A stretch of DNA of 64,000 nucleotides from Maribacter stanieri (lineage in GTDB: Bacteria > Bacteroidota > Bacteroidia > Flavobacteriales > Flavobacteriaceae): NCBI RefSeq assembly GCF_900112245.1, contig NZ_FOYX01000001.1, positions 421,856 to 485,855 on the forward strand, given 5' to 3'. Shown here one piece after another: positions 35,437 through 43,376 of the stretch. Every line of letters starts with the position of its first letter. Positions within the stretch are counted from its first letter, which is position 1. A program made the translations under genes and the position numbers. A model generated the notes under the pieces. That model had not been told where the DNA came from. It ran no database searches and worked only from the letters and a program-made list of their open reading frames with translations.

Positions 35437-35453
35437 TAGAAAAAAGAGTGCCA
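35437..35453 (-). promoter_or_regulatory. Candidate sigma-54 promoter for PepSY-like copy 1
   Basis: TGGCAC at 35448-35453 on the minus strand, followed after five bases by TTTCT (35438-35442). The consensus is TGGCAC-N5-TTGCA, so the -24 half is perfect and the -12 half lacks the usual GC. It lies about 50 bases before the start codon and next to a sigma-54 activator gene. Confidence 0.35.
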
Positions 35454-35605
35454 CAAGACACAAACTCACTAAAACACTTGACAATCAGCATTTTAAAATT
35501 GTAACACTTAAAATACTATTGGGTAAATCTGTACCCACAATTTATTAGTGTATAATATTTACTCAATAAAATCATCACCAAAAAAGTGATTATAGAACAT
35601 TATTC

Positions 35606-35634
35606 CAAAAAAAGGAGCTGCAAATGCAGCCCCC
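35606..35634 (-). terminator. Orphan rho-independent terminator
   Basis: GGAGCTGC and GCAGCCCC pair around AAAT, with one wobble on the minus-strand RNA, which ends in TTTTTTT. No gene is annotated upstream of it on that strand until the terminator of PepSY-like copy 2. Confidence 0.65.
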
Positions 35635-35790
35635 CTCAAACCACCTATCAAACTCTTGTCTTAAAATCTTTTAAATCAACACCTCAATCAATTCAACAAC
35701 AACTAAAATTGGCAATGCTAATCCGGGGGATTATTTCAAATACAATTATTTGGTGGCACCTTCATAGTTAACGGTTAGTGTTTACGCGAA
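35635..35790 (-). ncRNA. Candidate small RNA ending at the orphan terminator
   Basis: The minus-strand stretch leading into the hairpin at 35606-35634 has stops in all frames and no gene. A transcript ending in a strong hairpin plus U-run suggests a small RNA of roughly 100-180 bases. The 5' end and promoter are not identified; the boundaries given are a guess. Confidence 0.25.
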
Positions 35791-35956
35791 AGTGATTTTA
35801 TTTCTATTTATTTCTCTAAACATAATTTTGAAATGATACTTAATGTTAATATCAAAACTGTGCATATAATTGAAATAAATACTATAGTGACCATTGTTTC
35901 ATAACTTGCTTCACTTATTTAGACACAACATTTTCTGGTAGGTCACATTTTAAATA

Positions 35957-35985
35957 AAAAAAAACTGCATTAGGCAGTTTTTTTT
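35957..35985 (-). terminator. Rho-independent terminator of PepSY-like copy 2
   Basis: AAAACTGC and GCAGTTTT form a perfect stem around ATTAG with A and T runs on both sides. It is 20 bases beyond the gene stop. Confidence 0.88.
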
Positions 35986-36005
35986 ATTCCCATCTTTAAA
36001 ATGGG

Positions 36006-36311
36006 CTATTTTTTATTGAACCAATTACCGTACTGATCAATGTAAACAGTTTTTCTTGTTCCACTTTTAAGCACCATAATTAATTTAAATTCTCCTTTAT
36101 CATTTTTAAAAGCTCCTCCCAATTTTGATGTTGGATACTGCTTTAATATTTCTTCAATAACTGGTGGCGTTAATTCACTAGATTTTATTTTTACAAACTC
36201 GTCTACTTTATTTATAACCACTCCTGTTTTTACCGTTTCTGATGCTGTCATTGCCGTAGCGTTAAACATCATTCCAAAAGTCAACAATACAAGTAATGCG
36301 TAATTTTTCAT
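36006..36311 (-). CDS. Small exported PepSY-like protein (copy 2)
   Basis: A 101-residue protein with a signal peptide (about 1-20, ending ATAMTA) and the same domain as its neighbours: IKSSELTPPVIEEILKQYP, KLGGAFKNDKGEFKLIM and RKTVYIDQYGNWF. It is the most basic copy and lacks the acidic DEDGNW ending of copy 1. Unlike copies 1 and 3, I find no TGGCAC box in its upstream 100 bases. Function is unknown; it may be constitutively expressed or regulated separately. Confidence 0.83.
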   Translation of the reverse strand: MKNYALLVLLTFGMMFNATAMTASETVKTGVVINKVDEFVKIKSSELTPPVIEEILKQYPTSKLGGAFKNDKGEFKLIMVLKSGTRKTVYIDQYGNWFNKK

Positions 36312-36412
36312 GCGTAATTTTTTAATAATTAATAACTCTCATTCCTTAAATACTTACGGAGGAATCTTACATATGGATTATTAGTTAACGAATTTTTAAA
36401 ATTTTAAATGCA

Positions 36413-36436
36413 AAAAAGCTGCCTAGGCAGCTTTTG
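36413..36436 (-). terminator. Rho-independent terminator of PepSY-like copy 3
   Basis: A perfect inverted repeat AAAAGCTGCC-TAGGCAGCTTTT (11-base arms, almost no loop) with a T run on the minus strand, 29 bases past the stop. Confidence 0.82.
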
Positions 36437-36464
36437 ACAATCAACTAACTCAAACTTATAATAT

Positions 36465-36767
36465 CTACATTTCTAACCAGTTACCTTCTACATCTGCATA
36501 GAGAACTGTTGATGCTCCATCTTGTGAAGTAATTTCTAATTTATAATTATTTTCATCGTCAATATATGCTTTGTTCAACATTGCACCTTCATAATCTGTT
36601 GCTAATGCATTTACAATTGGTGTTGGTAAATCTGAAGCAGCTACTTCTGTATAATCTTGTAAAAAGATATCTTCCATTATACCATCATGAAATATTATTG
36701 GGGTAGCAGCGGTTCCTATTGTTAAACTACCTATCGCTAAAGCTGTTGCAAAAACTAATTTTCTCAT
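36465..36767 (-). CDS. Small exported PepSY-like protein (copy 3)
   Basis: A 100-residue protein with a signal peptide (MRKLVFATALAIGSLTIGTA) and a mature domain paralogous to copies 1 and 2: VAASDLPTPIVNALATDYEG, MLNKAYIDDENNYKLEI and VLYADVEGNWLEM. The frame is open to 36791, but the ATG at 36767 begins the signal peptide. A TGGCAC box at 36817-36822 lies 50 bases upstream, at a spacing matching copy 1. It probably arose by tandem duplication. Function is unknown. Confidence 0.85.
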   Translation of the reverse strand: MRKLVFATALAIGSLTIGTAATPIIFHDGIMEDIFLQDYTEVAASDLPTPIVNALATDYEGAMLNKAYIDDENNYKLEITSQDGASTVLYADVEGNWLEM

Positions 36768-36805
36768 CTTTCTAATTTTTAAATTAAACATTCTTGAAAT
36801 GTATA

Positions 36806-36822
36806 TTAGAAAAATTGTGCCA
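36806..36822 (-). promoter_or_regulatory. Candidate sigma-54 promoter for PepSY-like copy 3
   Basis: TGGCAC at 36817-36822 on the minus strand, followed by AATTT and TTCTA. The -24 half is perfect and the -12 half does not carry GC. Location relative to the start codon (about 50 bases) is like that of copy 1. Confidence 0.33.
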
Positions 36823-36921
36823 ATAGAAGTAGTAAAGGCTGAAATATATTTAAATATCTGATTTTCAATATTTTGAGATATATTTTAAAATTATCAGTCT
36901 TGGGTAAAACTGTGTGTAAAT

Positions 36922-36953
36922 AAAAAAAGTGTGTAGCAACTACACACTTTTTT
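36922..36953 (-). terminator. Rho-independent terminator of the sfp-pnuC-DUF4301 operon
   Basis: AAAGTGTGTAG and CTACACACTTT form a perfect 11-base stem with a 3-base loop (CAA), with A and T runs on both sides. It is placed just past the DUF4301 stop. Confidence 0.94.
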
Positions 36954-36975
36954 ATACGATACTATATCTTAATAT

Positions 36976-38514
36976 CTAAGCCTGATGCGAATCTTTTAAA
37001 AGATCTACCACGCTTTTTACTGGATTAAAGGTTACCAAAGGTACTTCCACAAAAATTGTATTCCAGAATGCCATAGCTCCATTCCATAATCCTGGAAGCT
37101 CAAGTGCTTTTAATTCTTTACCATCTTTAGTTTTACCAGTTATAAATCCTTGTTTTTCATCAACGAACTTAAGTAGGTCATACTTTTCACCTTTATAATT
37201 ACGAACAGCACAAACCAAATCTACTGGATTAAAATGGGTAGAATTCTTAAGAAGGTTGGCTTGCTGAGAATTACTCATATCTATTTGCGCAGATTCTATA
37301 ATCTGTAGAGAAACTTCTCCTTTACCATTGGTTACCCAAAAAGGACCTCCACCAGGTTCTCCTTCATTTTTCACCATCCCACAAATACGAATAGGTCTAT
37401 TGACCTTATCCTTAAGTATATTAATTTTTTCTGTATTTGATTTTGAGCCAAAATCATTTGAGAAGCGAACATTTAAATTTGCACTCAAAAAGTTTTTAAT
37501 TTCTTCAATTTTCTCATCAGACACATCACCTGTATCCAATAATGCGGCATAATCAAATGCCTTACTTTGTTCTCTAAGAAGTACACCTGCCAACACCTTT
37601 TTACTATCAGCAACAGCTTTGGCATCTTTCATTACGGCAACATTATCAATATTCTTAATAAAAATAATATCGGCATCTTGTTCATTTAAATTCTGAATAA
37701 GCGCACCATGACCTCCTGGTCTAAATAAAACAGAGCCATCTTCATTTCTAAATGGATTATTATCCATATCTACCGCCAATGTATCTGTGGACGATTTTTG
37801 AAACGAATAATCTACATCATATGCTATACCTGTATCTGCAGATACTTTTGGTCCAGACTCCTTAAACTCTTTACCAAACATCTCTTCATGTTGTTCAGAG
37901 ATTGTAAAATGAAGTTTTGCCTTTCCATTAGAGCCTGCATATAATGCTCCTTCTTTTAAATGCTCTTCAAATGGTGTAGCTGCAGAAGACCCATAATTAT
38001 GAAATGGCAATAATCCTTTCGGGTAAAAACCGTAATTAAGTGCATCTTCCCCTAATAATTCAGAAATGAACTTATATACTTTTTCACCTTGAGAATCTGA
38101 TTTCAATTCTATTCTATCCATTACCTTTTGGTAAAATGGAAAACGTTCTAAACCTTCAGAAAACTTCTTAATGTCTTTATCGTTTGTTCTATTTAAATAA
38201 GTATCTAAAGTTTCTTCTACAGGATTATATGCTGATAAAAAACTAAACAAAGCTTTGAACATTCTAGAAGCTGCACCAGAGGCAGGAACAAATTTTAAAA
38301 TATCAAGCTCTTTTAATTTTGAATCATAAAATGCTATAAGTTCTTTTTCTTCAATTTCAGAAAACTTAAGAATTCCATTACCAATTACGGCCGCATTCTC
38401 TAATTTTACGAAAGGAATACCTTCTTTAAATGTGTTGATATGACTCAACATCGTTTCTTTAGAAATTCCTTTACTCTCTAATTGCTTTAGGTCTTTATCT
38501 GTAATTTCAATCAT
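36976..38514 (-). CDS. DUF4301 family protein
   Basis: A 512-residue cytosolic protein. It carries the DUF4301 signature FVPASGAASRMFKAL near residue 75, similar in appearance to the GxGTRM nucleotide loop of sugar nucleotidyltransferases, and FRPGGHGALIQNLNEQDADIIFIKNIDNV in the middle. A nucleotidyltransferase-like fold is possible. It overlaps the upstream NadR-like gene by 8 bases and ends the five-gene operon, followed by a strong terminator. Its conserved place after the pnuC-like transporter and kinase suggests a step in the same salvage pathway; biochemical function is unknown. Confidence 0.88.
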   Translation of the reverse strand: MIEITDKDLKQLESKGISKETMLSHINTFKEGIPFVKLENAAVIGNGILKFSEIEEKELIAFYDSKLKELDILKFVPASGAASRMFKALFSFLSAYNPVEETLDTYLNRTNDKDIKKFSEGLERFPFYQKVMDRIELKSDSQGEKVYKFISELLGEDALNYGFYPKGLLPFHNYGSSAATPFEEHLKEGALYAGSNGKAKLHFTISEQHEEMFGKEFKESGPKVSADTGIAYDVDYSFQKSSTDTLAVDMDNNPFRNEDGSVLFRPGGHGALIQNLNEQDADIIFIKNIDNVAVMKDAKAVADSKKVLAGVLLREQSKAFDYAALLDTGDVSDEKIEEIKNFLSANLNVRFSNDFGSKSNTEKINILKDKVNRPIRICGMVKNEGEPGGGPFWVTNGKGEVSLQIIESAQIDMSNSQQANLLKNSTHFNPVDLVCAVRNYKGEKYDLLKFVDEKQGFITGKTKDGKELKALELPGLWNGAMAFWNTIFVEVPLVTFNPVKSVVDLLKDSHQA

Positions 38515-39073
38515 TTATTAATAACGTATCTATATGGTTAATGGCTTTCGCTAAACGTTGTTTTTTACTTCCCTTCAAGGTAATAAAATTTTTGCCATAT
38601 TTTTCTAATGTATCTTTAAAATAATTGAACATTTCTTCCCTTTCGTTAGGCTTATCCCTTAAATCATCTGCCTCCCAAGGAATATCTATGTACGTCAACA
38701 AATAAAGATCATAAGAATTCTCTAAAGCATACTTTTCTAAAACCGGGTCACAATCGCCAACATAATATGCTTCTGAATATACTTTTGTTTCCAAAAGATC
38801 GGTATCGCAAATAAGAATTTCTGTTGCTTTTTTAGTAAGCTTGTTTTCTAATCTCATTTGCCCTTCGGCAATAGGCAACAAATCATGAGGTTCACAAGTT
38901 TTACGCTCATTGTTCCATTTATCTTGAAGATAATCTCTGGCATACTCCGGTACCCAGACCGTATGATAATGCCTAGCCAATTGTTCCGATAATGTTGTCT
39001 TGCCTGTAGATTCTGGTCCAAAAAGAACCACTTTTAAGACATCTGAAGGTTCTTGTCTGTATTTTTCTTCCAT
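38507..39073 (-). CDS. NadR-like kinase (AAA family P-loop ATPase)
   Basis: A 188-residue P-loop protein resembling the ribosylnicotinamide kinase half of NadR. It has Walker A FGPESTGKTTLSEQL near residues 18-32, a WVPEYARDYL segment, CDTDLLETKVYSE and YLLTYIDIPWEADDLRDKPNERE. These motifs are typical of NadR C-terminal domains, but the adenylyltransferase domain is absent. Usually annotated as nicotinamide riboside kinase. Here it overlaps the pnuC-like gene by 40 bases and shares an operon with a thiamine-binding protein, so it could phosphorylate thiamine instead (inference). Confidence 0.82.
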   Translation of the reverse strand: MEEKYRQEPSDVLKVVLFGPESTGKTTLSEQLARHYHTVWVPEYARDYLQDKWNNERKTCEPHDLLPIAEGQMRLENKLTKKATEILICDTDLLETKVYSEAYYVGDCDPVLEKYALENSYDLYLLTYIDIPWEADDLRDKPNEREEMFNYFKDTLEKYGKNFITLKGSKKQRLAKAINHIDTLLIND

Positions 39074-39666
39074 GCATTATAACCGTAGACGGCCAATATT
39101 GTAAAAATGAGATATTGAAAACTAGTAAACGTAAATCCTTTATAAAAGTATAATGGAATAGATATTAAATCTCCTACAATCCAATATATCCAATTTTCTA
39201 CTTTTCTTTTGGCCATTAGCCACATACCCACAAAAAATATGGCTGTTGTTATAGTATCGACATAAGCTGTCCAGCTATTCCATTTGTCAAAAACTTGATA
39301 CACTGTAAACACAAAAATAATGGTAGCTACAAAAATGTATACCGAGGTTATATGTTCTTTTTTGGTTACTCTTGTTATAGGGGTATAATGTTCTGCATCA
39401 ACCTTTCTTGTCCATATATACCAACCATACAAACTCATTATAAAGTAGTAGACGTTAATTAGCATATCGCCCAACAAACCCCACTTTAAAAGTAAATAAA
39501 CAAATATTGAAGTACTAATTAGCCCTGTTGGGTATACCCAAATTTTGTTTTGTTTAGAAAACCATACAGATAGCAGTCCAAAAATTACGGCAATAATTTC
39601 TAAAGCAATATCTAAAACATCGTATTCGGCATACTGCCCAAACAAATAATCAAAAATGGGGCTCAT
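39034..39666 (-). CDS. PnuC/PnuT-like vitamin transporter
   Basis: A 210-residue inner-membrane protein with about seven helices, of the PnuC family of facilitated vitamin transporters. The YGWYIWTRK stretch contains a WxxW motif and ENWIYWIVGDLISIPLYFYKG is the conserved C-terminal half. In many nicotinamide riboside transporters the latter reads W..VN; here it is W..VGD, a change compatible with another substrate. The adjacent, overlapping (17 bases) gene encodes a thiamine-binding-type protein, so thiamine (PnuT role) is a strong alternative. Confidence 0.85.
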   Translation of the reverse strand: MSPIFDYLFGQYAEYDVLDIALEIIAVIFGLLSVWFSKQNKIWVYPTGLISTSIFVYLLLKWGLLGDMLINVYYFIMSLYGWYIWTRKVDAEHYTPITRVTKKEHITSVYIFVATIIFVFTVYQVFDKWNSWTAYVDTITTAIFFVGMWLMAKRKVENWIYWIVGDLISIPLYFYKGFTFTSFQYLIFTILAVYGYNAWKKNTDKNLQMS

Positions 39667-39910
39667 AGTCGCTTCTATCAGATTTAACTATTTTCATGAA
39701 TAAAAGACCACGATCCATAAGCTCAAATGCTATTTTAATCTCGGCATTCAACACTTTCATCACCTCATCATATGCACCATAAACTTGAGTACTTAGCGGA
39801 TTCTCAAGAACCGTTAAACCACAAGCACGTAAATTTTTAATAAAATTTATTATATGTTGTTCAAAATCATCTTGCAGTGGCGAAAAGGTTAATTCTACTG
39901 ATATTTCCAT
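39650..39910 (-). CDS. Thiamine-binding-type protein (MTH1187/YkoF family)
   Basis: An 86-residue cytosolic protein. The pattern ISVELTFSPL, IKNLRACGLTVLENPLSTQVYGAYDEVMKVLN and FELMDRGLLFMKIVKSDRSDYEPHF matches the small ferredoxin-like fold of the MTH1187/YkoF (DUF77) family, whose members bind thiamine or its derivatives. It overlaps the pnuC-like gene by 17 bases and follows the phosphopantetheinyl transferase by 27 bases. Its presence is the main reason to suspect thiamine for this operon. Ligand not proven. Confidence 0.75.
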   Translation of the reverse strand: MEISVELTFSPLQDDFEQHIINFIKNLRACGLTVLENPLSTQVYGAYDEVMKVLNAEIKIAFELMDRGLLFMKIVKSDRSDYEPHF

Positions 39911-39937
39911 GATATGCTTCTTGGTATTTATTAAAAT

Positions 39938-40576
39938 TTATTCATTATCTCTAGTGGCATAAACGCAAGTGAAATTTTCAAATTCCAGAAATCGAATTCC
40001 GTACATAGAAGATTTACCTTCAAAAATAATTTGAGCAGTCGTCTTATTATTATCAAACATAAAATCCTTCACATTTATATGGTGTAAAAAGCTTAAGCCT
40101 TTATGCCCGTAAATCTTATAAAGTGATTCTTTAGCTCCCCAGACAATGGTCAGTTTTCTAATAACAGCAGCCGTATTCGCCAAAGTTCTATATTCTTCGA
40201 ACTGAGTGAATTTATTTGCGATGCGAAGTATTTTATCGCGCTGCATTTCAATATCTATTCCTACTTCTTCAGCTGTACTAATGATGATGCCCGTAAAATT
40301 ATGTGAGTGGGTGATCGAAATAAAGTTTCCATCTTTTAAGTGTGGTTTCCCTTTTTCATCATATACCAAATCTACATCTTCATACCCATACTTAGCCAAC
40401 AGATGCCGAATGCTTAAAAAAGCCCTACGGTGAAGTTCAGACTTCATACCATTGAATCTATTCTGGCAATGCGTTGTAAGTTCTATTCCTTTCCAAAGAT
40501 CATCTTCAGACTCTTCAACCTTCCATATGGCTAAAGAGGTTTGTTCGTTTACTGTTATAGTTTTGTAAAGCGGCAT
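39938..40576 (-). CDS. 4'-phosphopantetheinyl transferase (Sfp type)
   Basis: A 212-residue cytosolic enzyme that moves phosphopantetheine from CoA to carrier proteins. It has VGIDIEM (magnesium-binding Asp/Glu) and VWGAKESLYKIYG, the W.AKE...K signature of Sfp-type transferases, and SITHSHNFTGI before the active-site region. The frame is open to 40666, but that leader would overlap ahcY and has no family similarity, so the ATG at 40576 is chosen. It heads the operon that continues with the thiamine-binding protein and pnuC-like genes and is divergent from ahcY. Confidence 0.9.
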   Translation of the reverse strand: MPLYKTITVNEQTSLAIWKVEESEDDLWKGIELTTHCQNRFNGMKSELHRRAFLSIRHLLAKYGYEDVDLVYDEKGKPHLKDGNFISITHSHNFTGIIISTAEEVGIDIEMQRDKILRIANKFTQFEEYRTLANTAAVIRKLTIVWGAKESLYKIYGHKGLSFLHHINVKDFMFDNNKTTAQIIFEGKSSMYGIRFLEFENFTCVYATRDNE

Positions 40577-40596
40577 GGGATTCTTAGTGTTATTCG

Positions 40597-40604
40597 TACC
40601 TTTG
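40597..40604 (+). promoter_or_regulatory. Promoter -7 box of ahcY
   Basis: TACCTTTG matches the TAnnTTTG consensus and lies about 55 bases before the ahcY start in the divergent sfp/ahcY gap. Confidence 0.5.
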
Positions 40605-40658
40605 CACGAATTAAAAATTGCTGTACACAGATTAACGAAAGTATAAAATAATAAAGAT

Positions 40659-41975
40659 ATGAGCACGAAAACTATTCCGTATGTGCCTTATAAGGTTAAG
40701 GATATATCCCTTGCTGATTGGGGAAGAAAAGAAATTGAATTAGCAGAAGCTGAAATGCCAGGTTTAATGGCACTAAGAGAAGAGTACAAAGATGAGCAAC
40801 CTTTAAAAGGAGCTCGTATTGCTGGATGCCTTCACATGACCATACAAACTGCTGTTTTAATTGAAACTTTAACAGCTTTGGGTGCAGATGTTACTTGGAG
40901 CTCATGTAATATCTTTTCTACTCAAGACCAGGCTGCAGCAGCTATCGCATCAACAGGTGTACCTGTTTATGCTTGGAAAGGTATGAACGAAGAAGAATTT
41001 GATTGGTGTATCGAACAAACCTTATTTTTTGGTGAGGACAGAAAGCCATTGAATATGATTTTAGATGATGGTGGCGATTTAACCAATATGGTATTGGACA
41101 AATATCCAGAAATGGCAGAAGGCATTAAAGGTCTTTCTGAAGAAACTACAACAGGAGTTCACCGTTTATACGAGCGCGTAAAAAAAGGTACTTTACCTAT
41201 GCCAGCTATAAACGTTAACGATTCTGTTACCAAATCTAAATTTGATAACAAATACGGATGTCGCGAAAGTGCCGTTGATGCTATACGTAGAGCAACAGAT
41301 ACTATGCTTGCCGGTAAACGTGTAGTTGTTGCAGGTTATGGTGATGTTGGTAAAGGAACTGCTGCTTCATTTAAAGGTGCCGGTTCTATTGTTACCGTTA
41401 CCGAAATTGATCCAATTTGTGCTTTACAAGCTTGCATGGACGGATTTGAAGTAAAGAAACTTGAAACAGTTATCGGTACAGCAGATATCGTTATTACCAC
41501 TACTGGAAACAAAGATATTATTAGAGCAGAGCACTTTGAAGCACTGAAGGATAAAGCTATTGTTTGTAACATTGGTCATTTTGACAATGAAATTGACATG
41601 GCATGGTTGAACAAGAACCACGGTAATACAAAAGATGAAATAAAGCCACAGGTTGATAAGTATACTATTAACGGTAAAGACTTAATTATCTTGGCTGAAG
41701 GTAGATTGGTAAACTTAGGTTGTGCTACTGGTCACCCTAGTTTTGTGATGAGTAATTCATTTACTAACCAAACACTAGCTCAAATCGAGCTTTGGAAAAA
41801 TAGCGCTAACTACGAGAATGATGTTTACATGTTACCTAAACATTTAGATGAGAAGGTTGCAAAACTTCACTTATCTCGTTTAGGAGCTGAACTTACAGAG
41901 TTAAAGGATTACCAAGCCGATTATATTGGTGTAACGGTTGAAGGTCCATTCAAGCCTGAATACTACAGATATTAA
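40659..41975 (+). CDS. ahcY: Adenosylhomocysteinase
   Basis: A 438-residue NAD-dependent enzyme that hydrolyses S-adenosylhomocysteine to adenosine and homocysteine, relieving product inhibition of methyltransferases. Motifs include [38 protein letters not shown], the NAD fold [17 protein letters not shown], and a conserved C-terminal FKPEYYRY. Length is normal for the bacterial form. It ends at a strong bidirectional terminator. Confidence 0.97.
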   Translation: MSTKTIPYVPYKVKDISLADWGRKEIELAEAEMPGLMALREEYKDEQPLKGARIAGCLHMTIQTAVLIETLTALGADVTWSSCNIFSTQDQAAAAIASTGVPVYAWKGMNEEEFDWCIEQTLFFGEDRKPLNMILDDGGDLTNMVLDKYPEMAEGIKGLSEETTTGVHRLYERVKKGTLPMPAINVNDSVTKSKFDNKYGCRESAVDAIRRATDTMLAGKRVVVAGYGDVGKGTAASFKGAGSIVTVTEIDPICALQACMDGFEVKKLETVIGTADIVITTTGNKDIIRAEHFEALKDKAIVCNIGHFDNEIDMAWLNKNHGNTKDEIKPQVDKYTINGKDLIILAEGRLVNLGCATGHPSFVMSNSFTNQTLAQIELWKNSANYENDVYMLPKHLDEKVAKLHLSRLGAELTELKDYQADYIGVTVEGPFKPEYYRY

Positions 41976-41990
41976 TATATTGGTTATATA

Positions 41991-42028
41991 AAAAAAAGGT
42001 CCTGATTTTCATCAGGACCTTTTTTTTG
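41991..42028. terminator. Bidirectional terminator between ahcY and DUF3332
   Basis: AAAGGTCCTGAT and ATCAGGACCTTT form a perfect 12-base stem with loop TTTC, flanked by long A and T runs. It ends both convergent genes. Confidence 0.95.
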
Positions 42029-42046
42029 CTTTACACTTTCTTCAAA

Positions 42047-42631
42047 TTAGTTATTTTCTGCCAACATACCATCTAAATAGTAGCAATCTGTTTGCTCTTT
42101 AATTTGAGCTAAACCTTCTTCTTTAGAGCTTAACGGATTAATTTTAACCTCTTTACCGTTTGGCATGTAAACGATATAAAAACCTTCTTCAAAAGAGGAT
42201 AATTTTATAATCTCCCCATTAGGTCTTACGGCATTCCATGACTTTTCACTTGGCTTATAAACCAGATCAATTTTCTTTCCTTTTTTAGGTCCATCAACAA
42301 CAGTTACCTGCATTCTGTTTTTAGTTGCCGTCATTTGAAAAGTATTACCATCTCTTTCTACCATTTGAGTCTCTGATTCCCCTTCTTCCATGGCTATTGG
42401 GTTAGAGCCGCTCCAAAATTCTATTACGTTGAAAATAACGGCATCTCCTAAAAAGAATAAACCGTAAACCGGAATTATATTCAAGCCCCAAAACACCAAG
42501 TTATTTACAAACTTACTATCAGAAACACCCTGGTTCCAGTCTTTTAAATTGTTAAATGCACTAAAAGAACCCAAGCAACTAGAGAATAATAATGTACTCG
42601 CCATTGCAACACAGATAATTGATTTTTTCAT
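42047..42631 (-). CDS. DUF3332 family lipoprotein
   Basis: A 194-residue lipoprotein: signal sequence with lipobox near SSC at Cys19. It has two hydrophobic segments (about 42-55 and 58-70) around IIPVYGLFFLGDAVIFN, typical of DUF3332, then a beta-rich C-terminal half (VERDGNTFQMTATKNRMQV and IDLVYKPSEKSWNAV). Function is unknown. Convergent with ahcY across the shared terminator. Confidence 0.87.
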   Translation of the reverse strand: MKKSIICVAMASTLLFSSCLGSFSAFNNLKDWNQGVSDSKFVNNLVFWGLNIIPVYGLFFLGDAVIFNVIEFWSGSNPIAMEEGESETQMVERDGNTFQMTATKNRMQVTVVDGPKKGKKIDLVYKPSEKSWNAVRPNGEIIKLSSFEEGFYIVYMPNGKEVKINPLSSKEEGLAQIKEQTDCYYLDGMLAENN

Positions 42632-42854
42632 GATATAAATTGTTTAGAATTAGGTTCGCAAAATACCGCTCTACACCTCTTTTACTTTCTCTTATACATA
42701 TTATTGTTAACTCTATAGATGCTTTTGCCAACACACTACATTAAATGATTGTTAAGCTAGCCTCTATTTATTTCAAAATTCATAGTTTTAATTCTTCATT
42801 GGAAAGTTGGTTTTACACTATTACCTTTCTATTAATTAAATCAGAATTTTTTTT
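42632..42854. other. Divergent intergenic region
   Basis: A 223-base gap between two divergent genes. It contains TATTTTG-like and TACCTTTC words that could be -7 boxes on either strand but do not match exactly. No repeat, RNA gene or reading frame is evident. Confidence 0.4.
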
Positions 42855-43376
42855 ATGATACTATTTGTTGACATGGATGAGGTAATTGCAGATACCTACG
42901 GCGCCCATATTGAACTTTACAATGCAGAATTTAATGGTGAGCTCACCAAAGATTTATGTTCAGGTACTGACGTTTGGCGAATGGTTCCAGAAGCGCACCA
43001 AGACAGTGTTCGTAAGCACGCTACAAGAAGAGGGTTCTTCAGAAATTTAAAACCTATTGCAGGCAGTCAAGAAATATTATCTAAACTTGCGGACAAACAT
43101 GAAGTCTATATCGCATCTGCCGCCATGCAATTCCCTAACTCTTTAGAAGAAAAAAGTGAATGGCTAGATGAGCACTTTCCTTTTTTACCTTGGCAAAATA
43201 GAATTCTTTGCGGTCACAAACACATTCTCAAAGGAGATATACTTATAGACGACAGAAGTTTTAACTTAGAAAATTTCGATGGTAGAAGCCTACAATTTAC
43301 CTCGCCACACAATGTAAACACCGAAGGATTTGAACGTGTGAATACGTGGTTTGAGATTGGAGAAAAATTATTGTAA
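42855..43376 (+). CDS. 5'(3')-deoxyribonucleotidase (HAD superfamily, NT5C type)
   Basis: A 173-residue phosphatase that removes 5' or 3' phosphates from deoxyribonucleotides. It has the HAD motif I FVDMDEVIAD (nucleophile Asp and acid Asp), motif III region GHKHILKG and motif IV LIDDRSFNLENF. The DMDEVIADT start is typical of bacterial NT5C proteins. It converges with the phytase gene (9-base overlap). Confidence 0.92.
   Translation: MILFVDMDEVIADTYGAHIELYNAEFNGELTKDLCSGTDVWRMVPEAHQDSVRKHATRRGFFRNLKPIAGSQEILSKLADKHEVYIASAAMQFPNSLEEKSEWLDEHFPFLPWQNRILCGHKHILKGDILIDDRSFNLENFDGRSLQFTSPHNVNTEGFERVNTWFEIGEKLL

Larger units (their letters stand above)
35454..35956. other. Gene-free region between PepSY-like copies 1 and 2
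   Basis: About 500 bases (inside a 613-base gene-free gap) without a credible reading frame. It holds a minus-strand terminator-like hairpin at 35606-35634 with no annotated gene ending there, which suggests an unannotated minus-strand transcript (see the ncRNA entry). A short plus-strand frame at 35586-35771 lacks coding character. Confidence 0.55.

Noticed and set aside
35586-35771. Plus-strand 61-codon reading frame
   Set aside because: It lies in an AT-rich non-coding stretch and runs across the orphan hairpin; composition and residues do not look coded.
35751-35775. TGGCAC on the plus strand as a sigma-54 site
   Set aside because: It is followed by no -12 element at the right spacing and no plus-strand gene.
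39650-40576. TPP riboswitch ahead of the thiamine-binding/pnuC-like operon
   Set aside because: I looked for THI elements upstream of both the sfp-type gene and the thiamine-binding gene and found none.
39938-40666. Longer frame of the Sfp-type gene starting at 40666
   Set aside because: It would overlap the ahcY start and its promoter, and the added residues have no family match.
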